Positions 16,194-25,143 of a stretch of DNA of 56,502 nucleotides are shown in pieces. Made by a program: the position numbers and the translations under genes. The stretch is taken from positions 196,436-252,937 of the forward strand of contig NZ_QAJL01000002.1 of NCBI RefSeq assembly GCF_003852525.1. Direction: 5' to 3'. Position 1 is the first letter of the stretch, and each line of letters opens with the position of its first letter. The notes under the pieces were generated by a model. The model worked only from the letters and a program-made list of their open reading frames with translations, ran no database searches and was not told the origin of the DNA. The DNA is from Pedobacter sp. KBW06. GTDB taxonomy: Bacteria; Bacteroidota; Bacteroidia; Sphingobacteriales; Sphingobacteriaceae.

Positions 16194-17696
16194 TTATAGC
16201 CCCCCGGCTGTACTGCCTACCAGCATTTCTATTTTTTGATATAGTTCTGTAGAATCAAAAGGTTTGGAAATATAATCGTTCATTCCAATATCAGCACATT
16301 TTTCTAATTCTCCTTTTATCGTATGGGCAGTCATGGCTACAATAGGGATATCGCCTTTATTTCCATCCATCTTTCTAATGATCCGTGTCGCTTCATAACC
16401 ATCCAACTCTGGCATTTGCAAGTCCATTAGGATGATGTCAAAATCTCCGTTTCGATATTCCTCCAGGGCAATCCTGCCATTCTCTGCAACAGTGGTCTCA
16501 TACCCTCTCTTATCCAGTAATTTGATCACCAAAAGTTGATTAATCGGATTGTCTTCTACCACCAGAATCCGGACACCTTTTCCTGTTTCCAGAACAGTTT
16601 CGGGCGGTCTCGCCAACAGGTGCTGTGTTTCTTTACTAACCTCATCACTTACTTTCCCGAAAGCTAACCTAAAATAAAAATCCGAGCCACCTCCAACAAT
16701 ACTCTCCAGAAATATCTTTCCACCCTGCAATTCTACCAATCGCTTTACAATACTCAAGCCCAGTCCTGTTCCGGCATACCTCCGGGAAGTATCATTGGTG
16801 ACCTGCTCAAAGAAATCAAATACTTTTTGATGTTTATCCGCAGGAATTCCTATTCCGGTATCCTTTACCCGAAATTCAATGATCACGTTTTCTTCCAGAT
16901 TTTCAACGAGCTGCAAAGAAATCCTGATCTCTCCCTGCTCGGTAAATTTTATCGCATTGGAGGTAAGGTTCAAAAGGATTTGCCCTAAACGTACCGCATC
17001 TCCACTGAGTACCATTGGCAGGTCCTCAGGAATCGCATAACTAAAATTCAGTTCTTTAAGCTTTGCTGCAGGTTCCATTAAACGATATATGGAACGCACG
17101 GTATCCCTGAGCTCAAATGGCTGATTAACGAAATTGATATCGCCCGACTCTAACCTGGAAAAATCAAGAATATCATTAAGTATAGCCATAAGCTGGTCGG
17201 CAGACTTAATGATCATTTGAAGGGATTCCCGGTGGTCTTCATCCACCAGAGATTCTTCCAGTAATTTTGCAAATCCCAAAACCCCATTCATCGGGGTCCG
17301 GATCTCATGACTAATATTTACCAGAAAAATTTGCTTGGCCTTCTCTGAAGCTTCTCTCTTTTCCCGCTCCCGAACGATCTTCTGCTCTGCTAACTTCAGG
17401 GAATTGCCTTGACGGTGAAGAGCTTCCTTTAACTCCTGATAAGAAGGGATTACCGCTTCAGGACTGACCTCAGGATGGTCAAAATAACTTTTAATACGTT
17501 TTACTAAAATAAAACATAAAATCAGAACCGCTCCTCCTGCAAATAAGGACAAACCAAACATTAACGGACTTCTATCGGAAAACAGTAATGTTCCGTAACC
17601 AATGAGCATAGAGAGGACAATAAGCAATATCAACAGATATAACTTCCCTGAAATAGTAGTACTATTCAGCCTCTTTGTTAAGGTGGAAATGAGCAT
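16194..17696 (-). CDS. hybrid sensor histidine kinase with C-terminal receiver domain
   Basis: A membrane-bound signalling protein of 500 residues. Two N-terminal membrane segments lie at about 19-39 and 45-66 with almost no periplasmic loop, so a soluble external ligand is unlikely. A coiled coil at about 85-125 leads into the HisKA domain with H130 in VNISHEIRTPMNG. The HATPase domain carries the N box LLNLTSNAIKFT and glycine boxes DTGIGIP and GTGLGLSIV. A receiver domain spans about 375-495, with acceptor aspartate in IILMDLQMPELDG. No output domain or neighbouring regulator is present, so the downstream partner is unknown. Confidence 0.93.
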   Translation of the reverse strand: MLISTLTKRLNSTTISGKLYLLILLIVLSMLIGYGTLLFSDRSPLMFGLSLFAGGAVLILCFILVKRIKSYFDHPEVSPEAVIPSYQELKEALHRQGNSLKLAEQKIVREREKREASEKAKQIFLVNISHEIRTPMNGVLGFAKLLEESLVDEDHRESLQMIIKSADQLMAILNDILDFSRLESGDINFVNQPFELRDTVRSIYRLMEPAAKLKELNFSYAIPEDLPMVLSGDAVRLGQILLNLTSNAIKFTEQGEIRISLQLVENLEENVIIEFRVKDTGIGIPADKHQKVFDFFEQVTNDTSRRYAGTGLGLSIVKRLVELQGGKIFLESIVGGGSDFYFRLAFGKVSDEVSKETQHLLARPPETVLETGKGVRILVVEDNPINQLLVIKLLDKRGYETTVAENGRIALEEYRNGDFDIILMDLQMPELDGYEATRIIRKMDGNKGDIPIVAMTAHTIKGELEKCADIGMNDYISKPFDSTELYQKIEMLVGSTAGGL

Positions 17697-17839
17697 ATAA
17701 AAACGTTAAAGCGTGAGCGCCTCCCTATCCGATATATCTAAAATACTGTTTTACACCTGACTTTGTTTTTAAAATGGCCGTTCATTTTGTTCAGTATTAA
17801 ACAGATAGCCTGATTCAGAACAAAAAAGAGATAGAAATA

Positions 17840-17869
17840 AAAAGGGGAAGCTTTTTGGCTTCCCCTTTT
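17840..17869 (-). terminator. intrinsic terminator of the sugar transporter gene
   Basis: A 12-bp stem (17840-17851 with 17858-17869) with a 6-nt loop lies 4 bp after the MFS gene stop on the minus strand. T-rich tails occur on both strands. Confidence 0.88.
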
Positions 17870-17872
17870 TAT

Positions 17873-19156
17873 TTAAGATTTAGTTCGGATCTTATGCCCG
17901 CGAGCGGCAAAAAACCAGATGTATAAATAACAAGGCAAAACGCTGACAAAAAACGCCAGCTGAAAATGCATATGCGCGTAATCCTTCAGATAACCATAGA
18001 TCAGTGGCCAGATCGCTCCACCGGCAATCCCCATAATCATGATTGCAGATCCTGTTTTTGTAAATTTACCCAGGTCTTTAATTCCCAGAGGGAAGATCGC
18101 CGGCCACATCAGTGAATTTGCCAGACCTAATAAACCCACAAATACAACAGAAGTATAACCTGTGGTCAGATAAGCTGCAGTGATGAAAATCACCCCTAGA
18201 ATAGCACAAATCTTTAAAGCCGCCTGTTGGGTAATATACTTAGGAATCACAATAATTCCGATCACATAACCAACCAACATACTGGCCAGCGTTAGTGTAG
18301 TAAAGTATTTACTGATATCAGCACTAATCCCAAGAGATTTGCCATAAACTCCGATAATATCGCCTGCCATTACTTCTGCAGCTACATAAACAAAGATACA
18401 GAAGGCACCAAGGAACAAATGTGGAAACTGGAAAATAGAGGTTTTGGTTACACGAACCTCGTCATCTGCCAGGACCTCTTCCTTATCTACATCCACTTCC
18501 GGAAGGTTTGAATATTTGATAAACAAAGCAAAAGCAGAGAAAACGATTGCCAATACAATATATGGTGTATGAACACGACCTAACACTTCTTGTAGTAAAG
18601 CTTCGCGTTCCAACACAGTAGTCGCTGCATCAGCAATCTTTGTTTCAATAGCGGAAGCATTTTTAAGGAAAATAGTTCCCATGATAATCGGTACAATCAG
18701 ACCTGCAAACTTATTACACAGTCCCATAATACTGATCCGTTTCGCCGCACTTTCTATTGGACCAATGATACTGATATATGGATTAGAGGCAGTCTGTAAT
18801 AAGGATAACGCCGCACCCTGAATGAAAATACCAGTCAGAAATAAACCAAAGCTTCTGGTATTCGCTGCCGGAATAAAGATCAGCGAGCCGAATGCCAAAA
18901 TAAGTAAACCTATAATAATACCATTCTTAAAACCGAGCTTTCTTAAAATCCAGGAAGAAGGAAGTGCAAGGAAGAAATAGGCAATATAAGAGGCAAATGT
19001 TACCAGAAAAGCTTCGAAATCGGTTTTAAGACCGCAAGCTAATTTCAGAAAGGGGATTAAGGTACTATTGGCCCAGGTTACAAAGCCAAAAATGAAGAAC
19101 AAAGCCCCAATGGTTACAATGGGAGAAATTACTGATTTTTGTGTTTGGTTTGTCAT
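17873..19156 (-). CDS. sugar MFS transporter (FHS/FucP family)
   Basis: An inner-membrane major facilitator of 427 residues with about twelve membrane segments, resembling the fucose/glucose/galactose-proton symporter family. Useful motifs are FGFVTWANSTLIPFLK near residue 24, TFASYIAYFFLALPSSW near 48 and QTASNPYISIIGP near 120. A hydrophilic cytoplasmic loop falls at about 215-235. FHS proteins import hexoses or deoxyhexoses, but the substrate is not readable here. The gene is followed immediately by a terminator. It has no catabolic neighbours, so it is probably a stand-alone transport gene. Confidence 0.88.
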   Translation of the reverse strand: MTNQTQKSVISPIVTIGALFFIFGFVTWANSTLIPFLKLACGLKTDFEAFLVTFASYIAYFFLALPSSWILRKLGFKNGIIIGLLILAFGSLIFIPAANTRSFGLFLTGIFIQGAALSLLQTASNPYISIIGPIESAAKRISIMGLCNKFAGLIVPIIMGTIFLKNASAIETKIADAATTVLEREALLQEVLGRVHTPYIVLAIVFSAFALFIKYSNLPEVDVDKEEVLADDEVRVTKTSIFQFPHLFLGAFCIFVYVAAEVMAGDIIGVYGKSLGISADISKYFTTLTLASMLVGYVIGIIVIPKYITQQAALKICAILGVIFITAAYLTTGYTSVVFVGLLGLANSLMWPAIFPLGIKDLGKFTKTGSAIMIMGIAGGAIWPLIYGYLKDYAHMHFQLAFFVSVLPCYLYIWFFAARGHKIRTKS

Positions 19157-19365
19157 GATTTGGTTTAAGTATTTTTAGTTTTCAATTTTGCGGTGTTTGG
19201 TTAGTTTTTTTATGAAAATCGAAGATATCAGTTCCTAAAAATATAGAATTCTACGGAATATCACGCTTATTTTGCAAAAAGCGTAGCAAAATAAACAAAT
19301 ATCCCCTACCTTTTGGCCTGATACCAAACTTTACCTTAAGATGTTAGGTCCAAAGTATTTTTAAT

Positions 19366-19373
19366 TACATTTG
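19366..19373 (+). promoter_or_regulatory. -7 promoter box of the transketolase operon
   Basis: TACATTTG fits the Bacteroidota TAnnTTTG box and lies 25 bp before the transketolase start. The expected -33 region has only TTAGG at 19344-19348. Confidence 0.4.
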
Positions 19374-19398
19374 TCATATTAATCAATAACCCCAATTA

Positions 19399-20244
19399 AT
19401 GAAACATACAATCAATGAATTAGAAGATATCGCTTCTCAAGTAAGAAGAGATATTGTTAGAATGGTGCACGGTTGCCAGTCAGGCCACCCGGGAGGATCA
19501 TTAGGATGTGCAGATTTCATGACTGCCTTGTATTTTGATGTCATGAACTACTCTACTGATTTTAAAATGGACGGAATAGGAGAAGACTTATTTTTCCTTT
19601 CTAACGGACACATTTCACCGGTTTTCTATAGTGTACTTGCCAGAGCGGGTTACTTTGAGGTTAGCGAACTTGCCACCTTCAGAAAATTGAATTCAAGATT
19701 ACAGGGACATCCAACTACTCATGAGCACCTTCCGGGAATCAGAATTGCTTCCGGATCTTTAGGTCAGGGCATGTCTGTAGCAATTGGGGCTGCACAAGCT
19801 AAAAAATTAAATAAAGATAAATCCATTGTATATTCCTTACATGGAGATGGTGAATTACAGGAAGGGCAGAATTGGGAAGCCATCATGTATGCACCTTTTA
19901 ATAAAGTAGACAACCTGATTTCTACCATTGACTATAATGGTCAGCAGATTGACGGCCCTACAGAAAAAGTACTTTCATTGGAAAGTCTGCAGGCTAAATT
20001 TGAAGCTTTCGGATGGCATGTAATTACCTCTAATGGTAATGATATGGACGATATCGTTAAAGCATTACACTATGCTAAATCTTTAACCGGTAAAGGCAAA
20101 CCAATTTTAAACTTAATGAGTACAATCATGGGTAATGGTGTAGATTTCATGATGGGATCTCACAAATGGCATGGTGTTGCTCCAAATGATGAGCAGCTTG
20201 CAACAGCCTTAGCACAATTAAACACGACCCTAAAAGACTACTAA
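19399..20244 (+). CDS. transketolase, N-terminal (thiamine-diphosphate) subunit
   Basis: The first half of a two-gene transketolase, which transfers two-carbon ketol units in the pentose phosphate pathway. It is 281 residues, with the cofactor-binding features GSLGQGMSVAIGAAQA near residue 115 and the GDGELQEGQNWEA motif near residue 150 that binds the Mg-diphosphate. The N-terminal CQSGHPGGSLGCADF is also typical. The second subunit starts 4 bp downstream. Two-gene transketolases are common in Bacteroidota, so this is not a broken gene. Confidence 0.93.
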   Translation: MKHTINELEDIASQVRRDIVRMVHGCQSGHPGGSLGCADFMTALYFDVMNYSTDFKMDGIGEDLFFLSNGHISPVFYSVLARAGYFEVSELATFRKLNSRLQGHPTTHEHLPGIRIASGSLGQGMSVAIGAAQAKKLNKDKSIVYSLHGDGELQEGQNWEAIMYAPFNKVDNLISTIDYNGQQIDGPTEKVLSLESLQAKFEAFGWHVITSNGNDMDDIVKALHYAKSLTGKGKPILNLMSTIMGNGVDFMMGSHKWHGVAPNDEQLATALAQLNTTLKDY

Positions 20245-20248
20245 GACC

Positions 20249-21208
20249 ATGAAAAAGTACACATATACTGAAAAGAAAGATACCCGTTCCGGTTTCGGAG
20301 CAGGATTACTTGAAGCCGGAAAAAAGAATCCCGAAGTGGTTGCACTTTGTGCCGACTTAGTGGGATCTTTGAAAATGGATGCCTTTATTAAAGAATTTCC
20401 AGAGCGCTTTTTTCAAATCGGCATCGCCGAAGCAAACATGATAGGCATCGCTGCAGGTCTGACCATCGGAGGAAAAATTCCTTTCACAGGAACTTTCGCT
20501 AACTTCTCCACAGGAAGAGTTTATGATCAGATCAGACAATCCGTTGCTTATTCCAACAAAAATGTAAAGATCTGTGCTTCACACGCCGGATTAACCTTAG
20601 GTGAAGATGGGGCAACTCACCAGATCCTGGAAGATATAGGTTTGATGAAAATGCTTCCGGGCATGACCGTAATCAATACCTGCGATTACAACCAAACCAA
20701 GGCAGCAACCATTGCCATTGCAGAATTTGAAGGCCCTGTTTACTTACGTTTCGGACGCCCTGTAATTCCTGTATTTACTGATCCTGATCAAAAATTTGAA
20801 ATTGGTAAAGCATGGATGGTAAATGAAGGTACTGATGTAACCATCGTCGCCACCGGACACATGGTATGGAAAGCAATCGAAGCCGGAGAGAAATTAGCCG
20901 AAATGGGCATTGATGCAGAAATTATCAATATCCACACCATTAAACCTCTGGACGAAGAAGCCATCCTGAAATCTATCAAAAAAACAGGTTGTGTGGTTAC
21001 TGCCGAAGAGCACAATAAATTCGGTGGTCTGGGAGAAAGTGTTGCAAGATTGCTTTCTACAGAACTTCCATCACCTCAGGAATTTGTTGCGGTAAATGAC
21101 AGCTTCGGAGAAAGTGGAACACCTGATCAATTGATGACAAAATATGGTTTAGATACCATTAACATCATCGAAGCAGTTCAGAAAGTAATGAAAAGAGCAA
21201 ATAAGTAA
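20249..21208 (+). CDS. transketolase, C-terminal subunit
   Basis: The second half of transketolase, 319 residues, carrying the pyrimidine-binding domain (residues 1-165, with FFQIGIAEANMIGIAAGL) and the C-terminal transketolase domain (about 185-305, with INIHTIKPLDEEAI and TAEEHNKFGGLGE). The glutamate in GIAEAN is the residue that activates thiamine diphosphate. It must pair with the product of the gene 4 bp upstream. A stem-loop lies between this gene and the downstream sigma factor gene. Confidence 0.93.
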   Translation: MKKYTYTEKKDTRSGFGAGLLEAGKKNPEVVALCADLVGSLKMDAFIKEFPERFFQIGIAEANMIGIAAGLTIGGKIPFTGTFANFSTGRVYDQIRQSVAYSNKNVKICASHAGLTLGEDGATHQILEDIGLMKMLPGMTVINTCDYNQTKAATIAIAEFEGPVYLRFGRPVIPVFTDPDQKFEIGKAWMVNEGTDVTIVATGHMVWKAIEAGEKLAEMGIDAEIINIHTIKPLDEEAILKSIKKTGCVVTAEEHNKFGGLGESVARLLSTELPSPQEFVAVNDSFGESGTPDQLMTKYGLDTINIIEAVQKVMKRANK

Positions 21209-21218
21209 GCATCCTAAC

Positions 21219-21239
21219 GGTTCCGGACTATCCGGAACC
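21219..21239 (+). terminator. stem-loop between transketolase and sigma factor genes
   Basis: A 9-bp perfect stem GGTTCCGGA / TCCGGAACC with a 3-nt loop begins 11 bp after the transketolase stop. No T tract follows, so it is more likely an mRNA-stability or attenuation element than a full terminator. Confidence 0.45.
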
Positions 21240-21258
21240 AACAGGTAAAAGACAATAA

Positions 21259-21819
21259 ATGAAGCAGGTTGAAGATTCAGAAATCTTAGAGAAATTTTCC
21301 AGCGAAAAAACTCGGCATGAGGGCTTTAACCTGCTTCTTAGTAAATATCAGCAAAAGATCTATTGGCACATCCGCCGTTTAGTCATCGACCACGACGACA
21401 CCGACGACCTGGTTCAGGAAACCTTTGTTAAAGTCTGGAAAAACCTGGATAAGTTTCGCAGCGATTCCAAATTGTATACCTGGGTTTACCGAATCGCCAC
21501 CAATGAATCAATTACCTTTTTAAATAAAAAGAAACAACGGAACAATACCCCGCTGGATGAAGTCTCCGAAGAACTCGCAGAAACCCTTGTCGCCTCCTCC
21601 TATTTCAACGGAGATAAAATTCAGATGAAATTACAGCAAGCCTTGCTGACTTTACCTGAAAAACAACGCCTGATCTTTAATATGAAATACTTTGACGACC
21701 TCAAATATGAAGAAATATCTGAGATCACAGGAACGAGCGTAGGGGCCCTAAAAGCCTCTTTTCACATTGCAGTAAAGAAAGTTGAGGTTTTTATGCTAAA
21801 TGAAGACATTACCTTTTAA
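21259..21819 (+). CDS. ECF-type RNA polymerase sigma factor
   Basis: An extracytoplasmic-function sigma factor of 186 residues. Region 2 (about residues 23-90) contains DDLVQETFVKVWKNLDKF and region 2.4-like YTWVYRIATNES. Region 4 (about 130-180) carries the helix-turn-helix LKYEEISEITGTSVGALKASF. It is the first gene of a probable three-gene module with a single-span membrane protein and a small exported protein, a layout expected for a sigma, its membrane regulator and a periplasmic sensor. It lies 50 bp after transketolase, so it may be partly co-transcribed with it. Confidence 0.93.
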   Translation: MKQVEDSEILEKFSSEKTRHEGFNLLLSKYQQKIYWHIRRLVIDHDDTDDLVQETFVKVWKNLDKFRSDSKLYTWVYRIATNESITFLNKKKQRNNTPLDEVSEELAETLVASSYFNGDKIQMKLQQALLTLPEKQRLIFNMKYFDDLKYEEISEITGTSVGALKASFHIAVKKVEVFMLNEDITF

Positions 21820-21853
21820 ACCTTTTGCCCCGGATTGTATCAATATAGTAGTA

Positions 21854-22480
21854 ATGGAAAATGATTTAGAAAATAGCGATTGGAAAAACGAAGCCCCCTA
21901 CCTGGCCGGGCTTGGTATGAAATCTCCTTTTACTGTTCCTGAAGGCTATTTCGAACAACTTCCTGAGCATATTCATCAGGCCATATATCTGGAAAATCTT
22001 AAAGCAGAGCTTTCGGAAGATGGTTTTAAAGTTCCGGAAAATTATTTCGATGAGCTCAGTGCAGGAATCGAAGCTAAGCTTGCCGCCGGGCGATTAAAAG
22101 AACTGGTACCGAATGAAGGTTTTGCCCTTCCCGGAGATTATTTTAACCAGTTGCAGGCTAAGATTTCAGAAAAAACGAAGATTAAGGAAACTAAAATTGT
22201 TCGTTTATGGCATTCTAAGTTATTAAAGTATGCTTCTGCAGCTTGTTTCGTATTGATCAGCGCGACAGCAATTTACCTTTACCCAGGCAGTTCAGCCCGT
22301 CGGGCAGCCTCCGCTGAACTGGCGAATGAACAAATGCTTTACGATATCGACGAAAATACCATTATAGAACATATTCAATCTAATAGTCTGAAAGCGGAAA
22401 GCCCTGCTGTAGCAGACGCCGACTTAGAAAACTACATTCTCAGCAATTATAGCCAGAATGATATTGCTTCAGATTTATAA
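21854..22480 (+). CDS. single-span membrane protein with three VPxxYF repeats (putative anti-sigma)
   Basis: A 208-residue protein with no recognised catalytic domain. The cytoplasmic N-terminal half has three copies of a short unit at residues 24-40, 56-72 and 88-104, exactly 32 residues apart, sharing the core F-x-V/L-P-x-x-Y-F-x-x-L. One membrane span lies at about 125-144. An acidic periplasmic tail of about 60 residues follows. Its place after an ECF sigma gene suggests that the repeats hold or sense the sigma factor, but no classic zinc anti-sigma motif is seen. The ATG at 21854 is preferred because it gives the usual short acidic N-terminus. An ATG at 21800, overlapping the sigma gene, is also possible. 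Confidence 0.75.
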   Translation: MENDLENSDWKNEAPYLAGLGMKSPFTVPEGYFEQLPEHIHQAIYLENLKAELSEDGFKVPENYFDELSAGIEAKLAAGRLKELVPNEGFALPGDYFNQLQAKISEKTKIKETKIVRLWHSKLLKYASAACFVLISATAIYLYPGSSARRAASAELANEQMLYDIDENTIIEHIQSNSLKAESPAVADADLENYILSNYSQNDIASDL

Positions 22481-22491
22481 TTATTACCAAG

Positions 22492-22941
22492 ATGAAAAAC
22501 AGAGTCATTGCCGCCTTTCTTTTGATGTTACCATTCTTTGTTTCCGCACAAAGAGGAGAAAGATCTCCGGAAATAGAAGCGTTCAGAATTAGCTATTTAA
22601 CTCAAAAAATGGACCTTTCTGAAGATGAAGCCAAGATCTTCTGGCCAATATTTAACGAATTTCAGAAAGAACAGACCGCTTTAAATAAAGAAAGAAATCA
22701 GAACATGATCAGTTTCAGAAAAATCCCCGAAATTGACAACCTTTCCGATACAGAAGTGCAAACCCTGATCATGAATGAGCTGAATTTCAAACAAAGAAAC
22801 CTGGCCATTGAAAAGAAATATTATTACAAGTTAAAATCCAATTTGCCCATCAAAGTAATCGGTAAATACTACCGCGCGCAGGAAACTTTCAAAAGAGAAC
22901 TGCTTTCCAGATACAAAAAAGGAGGACCTGAGCGAAATTAA
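22492..22941 (+). CDS. small exported protein, third gene of the ECF sigma module
   Basis: A 149-residue protein with a signal peptide at residues 1-19 (ending FFVSAQ). The mature part is almost all helical and highly charged, with YLTQKMDLSEDEAKIFWPIFNEF near the N-terminus. That pattern (metazoan-like helical pair with LxxxEAxxFWPxxxE) is shared with Bacteroidota proteins often labelled sensors of ECF sigma factors and with Spy/CpxP-type periplasmic chaperones. The gene begins 11 bp after the membrane protein gene. A role in sensing envelope stress is inferred from position and fold only. Confidence 0.7.
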   Translation: MKNRVIAAFLLMLPFFVSAQRGERSPEIEAFRISYLTQKMDLSEDEAKIFWPIFNEFQKEQTALNKERNQNMISFRKIPEIDNLSDTEVQTLIMNELNFKQRNLAIEKKYYYKLKSNLPIKVIGKYYRAQETFKRELLSRYKKGGPERN

Positions 22942-22956
22942 TTTGTATTTTTGTGC

Positions 22957-24150
22957 ATGCTTACACAACGTCAATTATTTCTTCAACATAACGCCCAAAC
23001 CACACTAGAGCCCCTTCTTTTAGAATTCACCAAAGCCAGCGGCATGTATCTTTATGATACAACAGGAAAAAAGCACCTTGATCTGATTGCGGGTATTGGT
23101 GTAAGCAATATTGGCCATTGTCATCCGGCCGTAGTCAATGCAGTGAAAGAACAGGTAGAAACGTATATGCACATTATGGTGTATGGCGAATTTGTTCAAA
23201 GTCCACAAGTGAATTTTGCCAAAGCACTGGCAGATGTGCTCCCTGAAAACCTGAACTGTACCTATTTCGTCAACTCCGGAGCTGAAGCAGTAGAAGGTGC
23301 AATGAAACTGGCAAAAAGGTATACCGGAAGATCAGAAATTATTTCCTGCCATCACTCTTATCATGGAAGTACACAAGGTGCACTTAGCTTAATGGGCAAC
23401 GAAGAGTTCAAACAGGCCTACAGACCCCTCCTTCCTGACATTACTTTCATCAATTATGCCAGTTTACCAGATCTGGATCAAATCACAGACCGAACTGCGG
23501 CAGTCTTTATAGAAACAGTACAGGGTGAAGCAGGGATCAGAATTGCAGATAAAGCCTATTTTGAAGCCCTTAGAAACAAATGTACAGCGACAGGCACCTT
23601 ATTGGTCCTCGACGAGATTCAATGCGGTTTCGGACGTACAGGAAAGCTTTTCGGCTTTGAGCACTACGGAATTGCCCCTGATATTCTGCTCCTGGCCAAA
23701 GGAATTGGCGGTGGTATGCCGATTGGCGCCTTTATCAGCTCTACAGCAATCATGATGGCTTTGGCTACGAACCCGATATTAGGTCACCTGACTACTTTTG
23801 GTGGTCATCCGGTGAGTTGTGCAGCAGGACTCGCTACCCTTCAAACGATCCTTAATGACAACATCATTGCCGGAGTAGAAGAAAAAGGAGAATTGTTTAA
23901 GAAACTACTGGTTCATCCTGCCATTAAAGAAGTACGGGGAAAAGGTCTGATGATGGCGATAGAATTTGAAAACTTCGAGATCAATAAAAAGATCATCGAT
24001 GCCTGTATTGCAGATGGCGTAATCAGCGACTGGTTTTTGCATTGCAGCAATTCAATGCGCGTAGCACCACCATTGATCATCACCACAGAAGAAATTCATG
24101 ATGCCTGCGAGATCATTCTAAGAAATGTAATCGCAATAGCCGGGAATTAA
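22957..24150 (+). CDS. class III PLP-dependent aminotransferase
   Basis: A cytoplasmic aminotransferase of 397 residues in the acetylornithine/4-aminobutyrate group. It shows the cofactor site NSGAEAVEGAMKLA near residue 108, the aspartate in LDEIQCGFGRTG near residue 220 and the PLP lysine in LLAKGIGGGMPIGAF near residue 250. The substrate is not clear: annotation as an aspartate aminotransferase family protein is safest. The ATG at 22957 is used instead of an in-frame TTG two codons earlier. A consensus-like -7 box TATTTTTG at 22946-22953 lies only 3 bp upstream of the start, so the message may be leaderless if that promoter is used. Confidence 0.9.
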   Translation: MLTQRQLFLQHNAQTTLEPLLLEFTKASGMYLYDTTGKKHLDLIAGIGVSNIGHCHPAVVNAVKEQVETYMHIMVYGEFVQSPQVNFAKALADVLPENLNCTYFVNSGAEAVEGAMKLAKRYTGRSEIISCHHSYHGSTQGALSLMGNEEFKQAYRPLLPDITFINYASLPDLDQITDRTAAVFIETVQGEAGIRIADKAYFEALRNKCTATGTLLVLDEIQCGFGRTGKLFGFEHYGIAPDILLLAKGIGGGMPIGAFISSTAIMMALATNPILGHLTTFGGHPVSCAAGLATLQTILNDNIIAGVEEKGELFKKLLVHPAIKEVRGKGLMMAIEFENFEINKKIIDACIADGVISDWFLHCSNSMRVAPPLIITTEEIHDACEIILRNVIAIAGN

Positions 24151-24155
24151 ATCCC

Positions 24156-25076
24156 TTAGCTCATTTTTTGCCTTTTAATCAGATAAGCTTGTAAAACAGG
24201 ATGAAAGCCGGCAGCAATGTCGGCATCAATCATGTCAATCTTATATTGACTGCATTTCAGATCAATGGCTTTTCGATAATTTCTCATCCGGGAAAGATAA
24301 TCCTCTTTTACATTTGAAGCATGTGCTTTAATGACTGCCCCTGTTTCCATATCGACAAATTCATAAGGACGGTTTTCAAATTGAAAATCGACCTCTTTAG
24401 ACTTATCAGTTACGTTAAAAATGATCACCTCGTGTTTATTGAATTTCAGATGTTGAAGTGCAGAAAATAGGGCTTCAATATGGTCTGCTCCATGGTGTGT
24501 ATTCAACATATCACTAAAGATCACGACCAGTGACCGCTTGTGAATCAACTCCGCAATCTGGTGTAAAGCCTGGGCAACATCGGTTTTTACATTCATCGGC
24601 TCCGAAACCATCAGCCCCTCCAAATGACTAAACAGATACTTCTGATGTGTAGTTGTTGATTTGGCAGGTGTATTCAATAATAAATGATCGGTAAACAAAC
24701 TTAGCCCGAAAGCATCTCTTTGTCTTTTGAGCAGATAAATGAGCGCAGCAACAGCCTGCACGGAAAAATTGAGCTTATGATATTCTTTAGCGGGGAAATA
24801 CATAGAAGAAGAAACATCAACAATAAACTGACACCTCAAATTGGTTTCTTCCTCGTATCGCTTACTAAACAGTTTATCGGTCCTGGCAAAAAGCTTCCAG
24901 TCGATATTCTTTACACTATCTCCGACATTGTATAAACGGTGTTCCGCAAACTCCACAGAAAACCCATGAAAGGGACTTTTATGGAGCCCGGTAATAAAAC
25001 CTTCAACAACTTGTCTGGCTAATAATTCCAGGTTGCCATTGAAATGGAGTGTTTGTTCATCAATCGCTGACTGCAT
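24156..25076 (-). CDS. DUF58 domain protein
   Basis: A 306-residue soluble protein of the DUF58 family, a von Willebrand A-like fold usually found next to MoxR ATPases. Characteristic segments are the EFAEHRLYNVGDSVKNIDWKL stretch near residues 43-64 (DxxxxIDW is the family hallmark), the MIDAS-like VDVSSSMYF near 90 and VVIFSDMLN near 182. It has no membrane segment. No MoxR gene is nearby in the window, and it is convergent with the aminotransferase gene, separated by 5 bp. Its molecular role is unknown. Confidence 0.88.
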   Translation of the reverse strand: MQSAIDEQTLHFNGNLELLARQVVEGFITGLHKSPFHGFSVEFAEHRLYNVGDSVKNIDWKLFARTDKLFSKRYEEETNLRCQFIVDVSSSMYFPAKEYHKLNFSVQAVAALIYLLKRQRDAFGLSLFTDHLLLNTPAKSTTTHQKYLFSHLEGLMVSEPMNVKTDVAQALHQIAELIHKRSLVVIFSDMLNTHHGADHIEALFSALQHLKFNKHEVIIFNVTDKSKEVDFQFENRPYEFVDMETGAVIKAHASNVKEDYLSRMRNYRKAIDLKCSQYKIDMIDADIAAGFHPVLQAYLIKRQKMS

Positions 25077-25088
25077 AGCGTAAATATA

Positions 25089-25121
25089 AAAAAAGCGTTC
25101 ATAAACTATGAACGCTTTTTT
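25089..25121 (-). terminator. intrinsic terminator of trxA
   Basis: A 14-bp perfect stem (25089-25102 with 25108-25121) with a 5-nt loop lies 22 bp after the trxA stop. A-rich and T-rich arms make it bidirectional in form. Confidence 0.88.
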
Positions 25122-25143
25122 GAATCCGTATATATGGAGTTGA

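Noticed and set aside
19399..21208. Transketolase split as a frameshift
   Set aside because: The halves are in different frames, but each has its own start and stop with a normal 4-bp operon gap, and the break is at the known domain border of two-gene transketolases.
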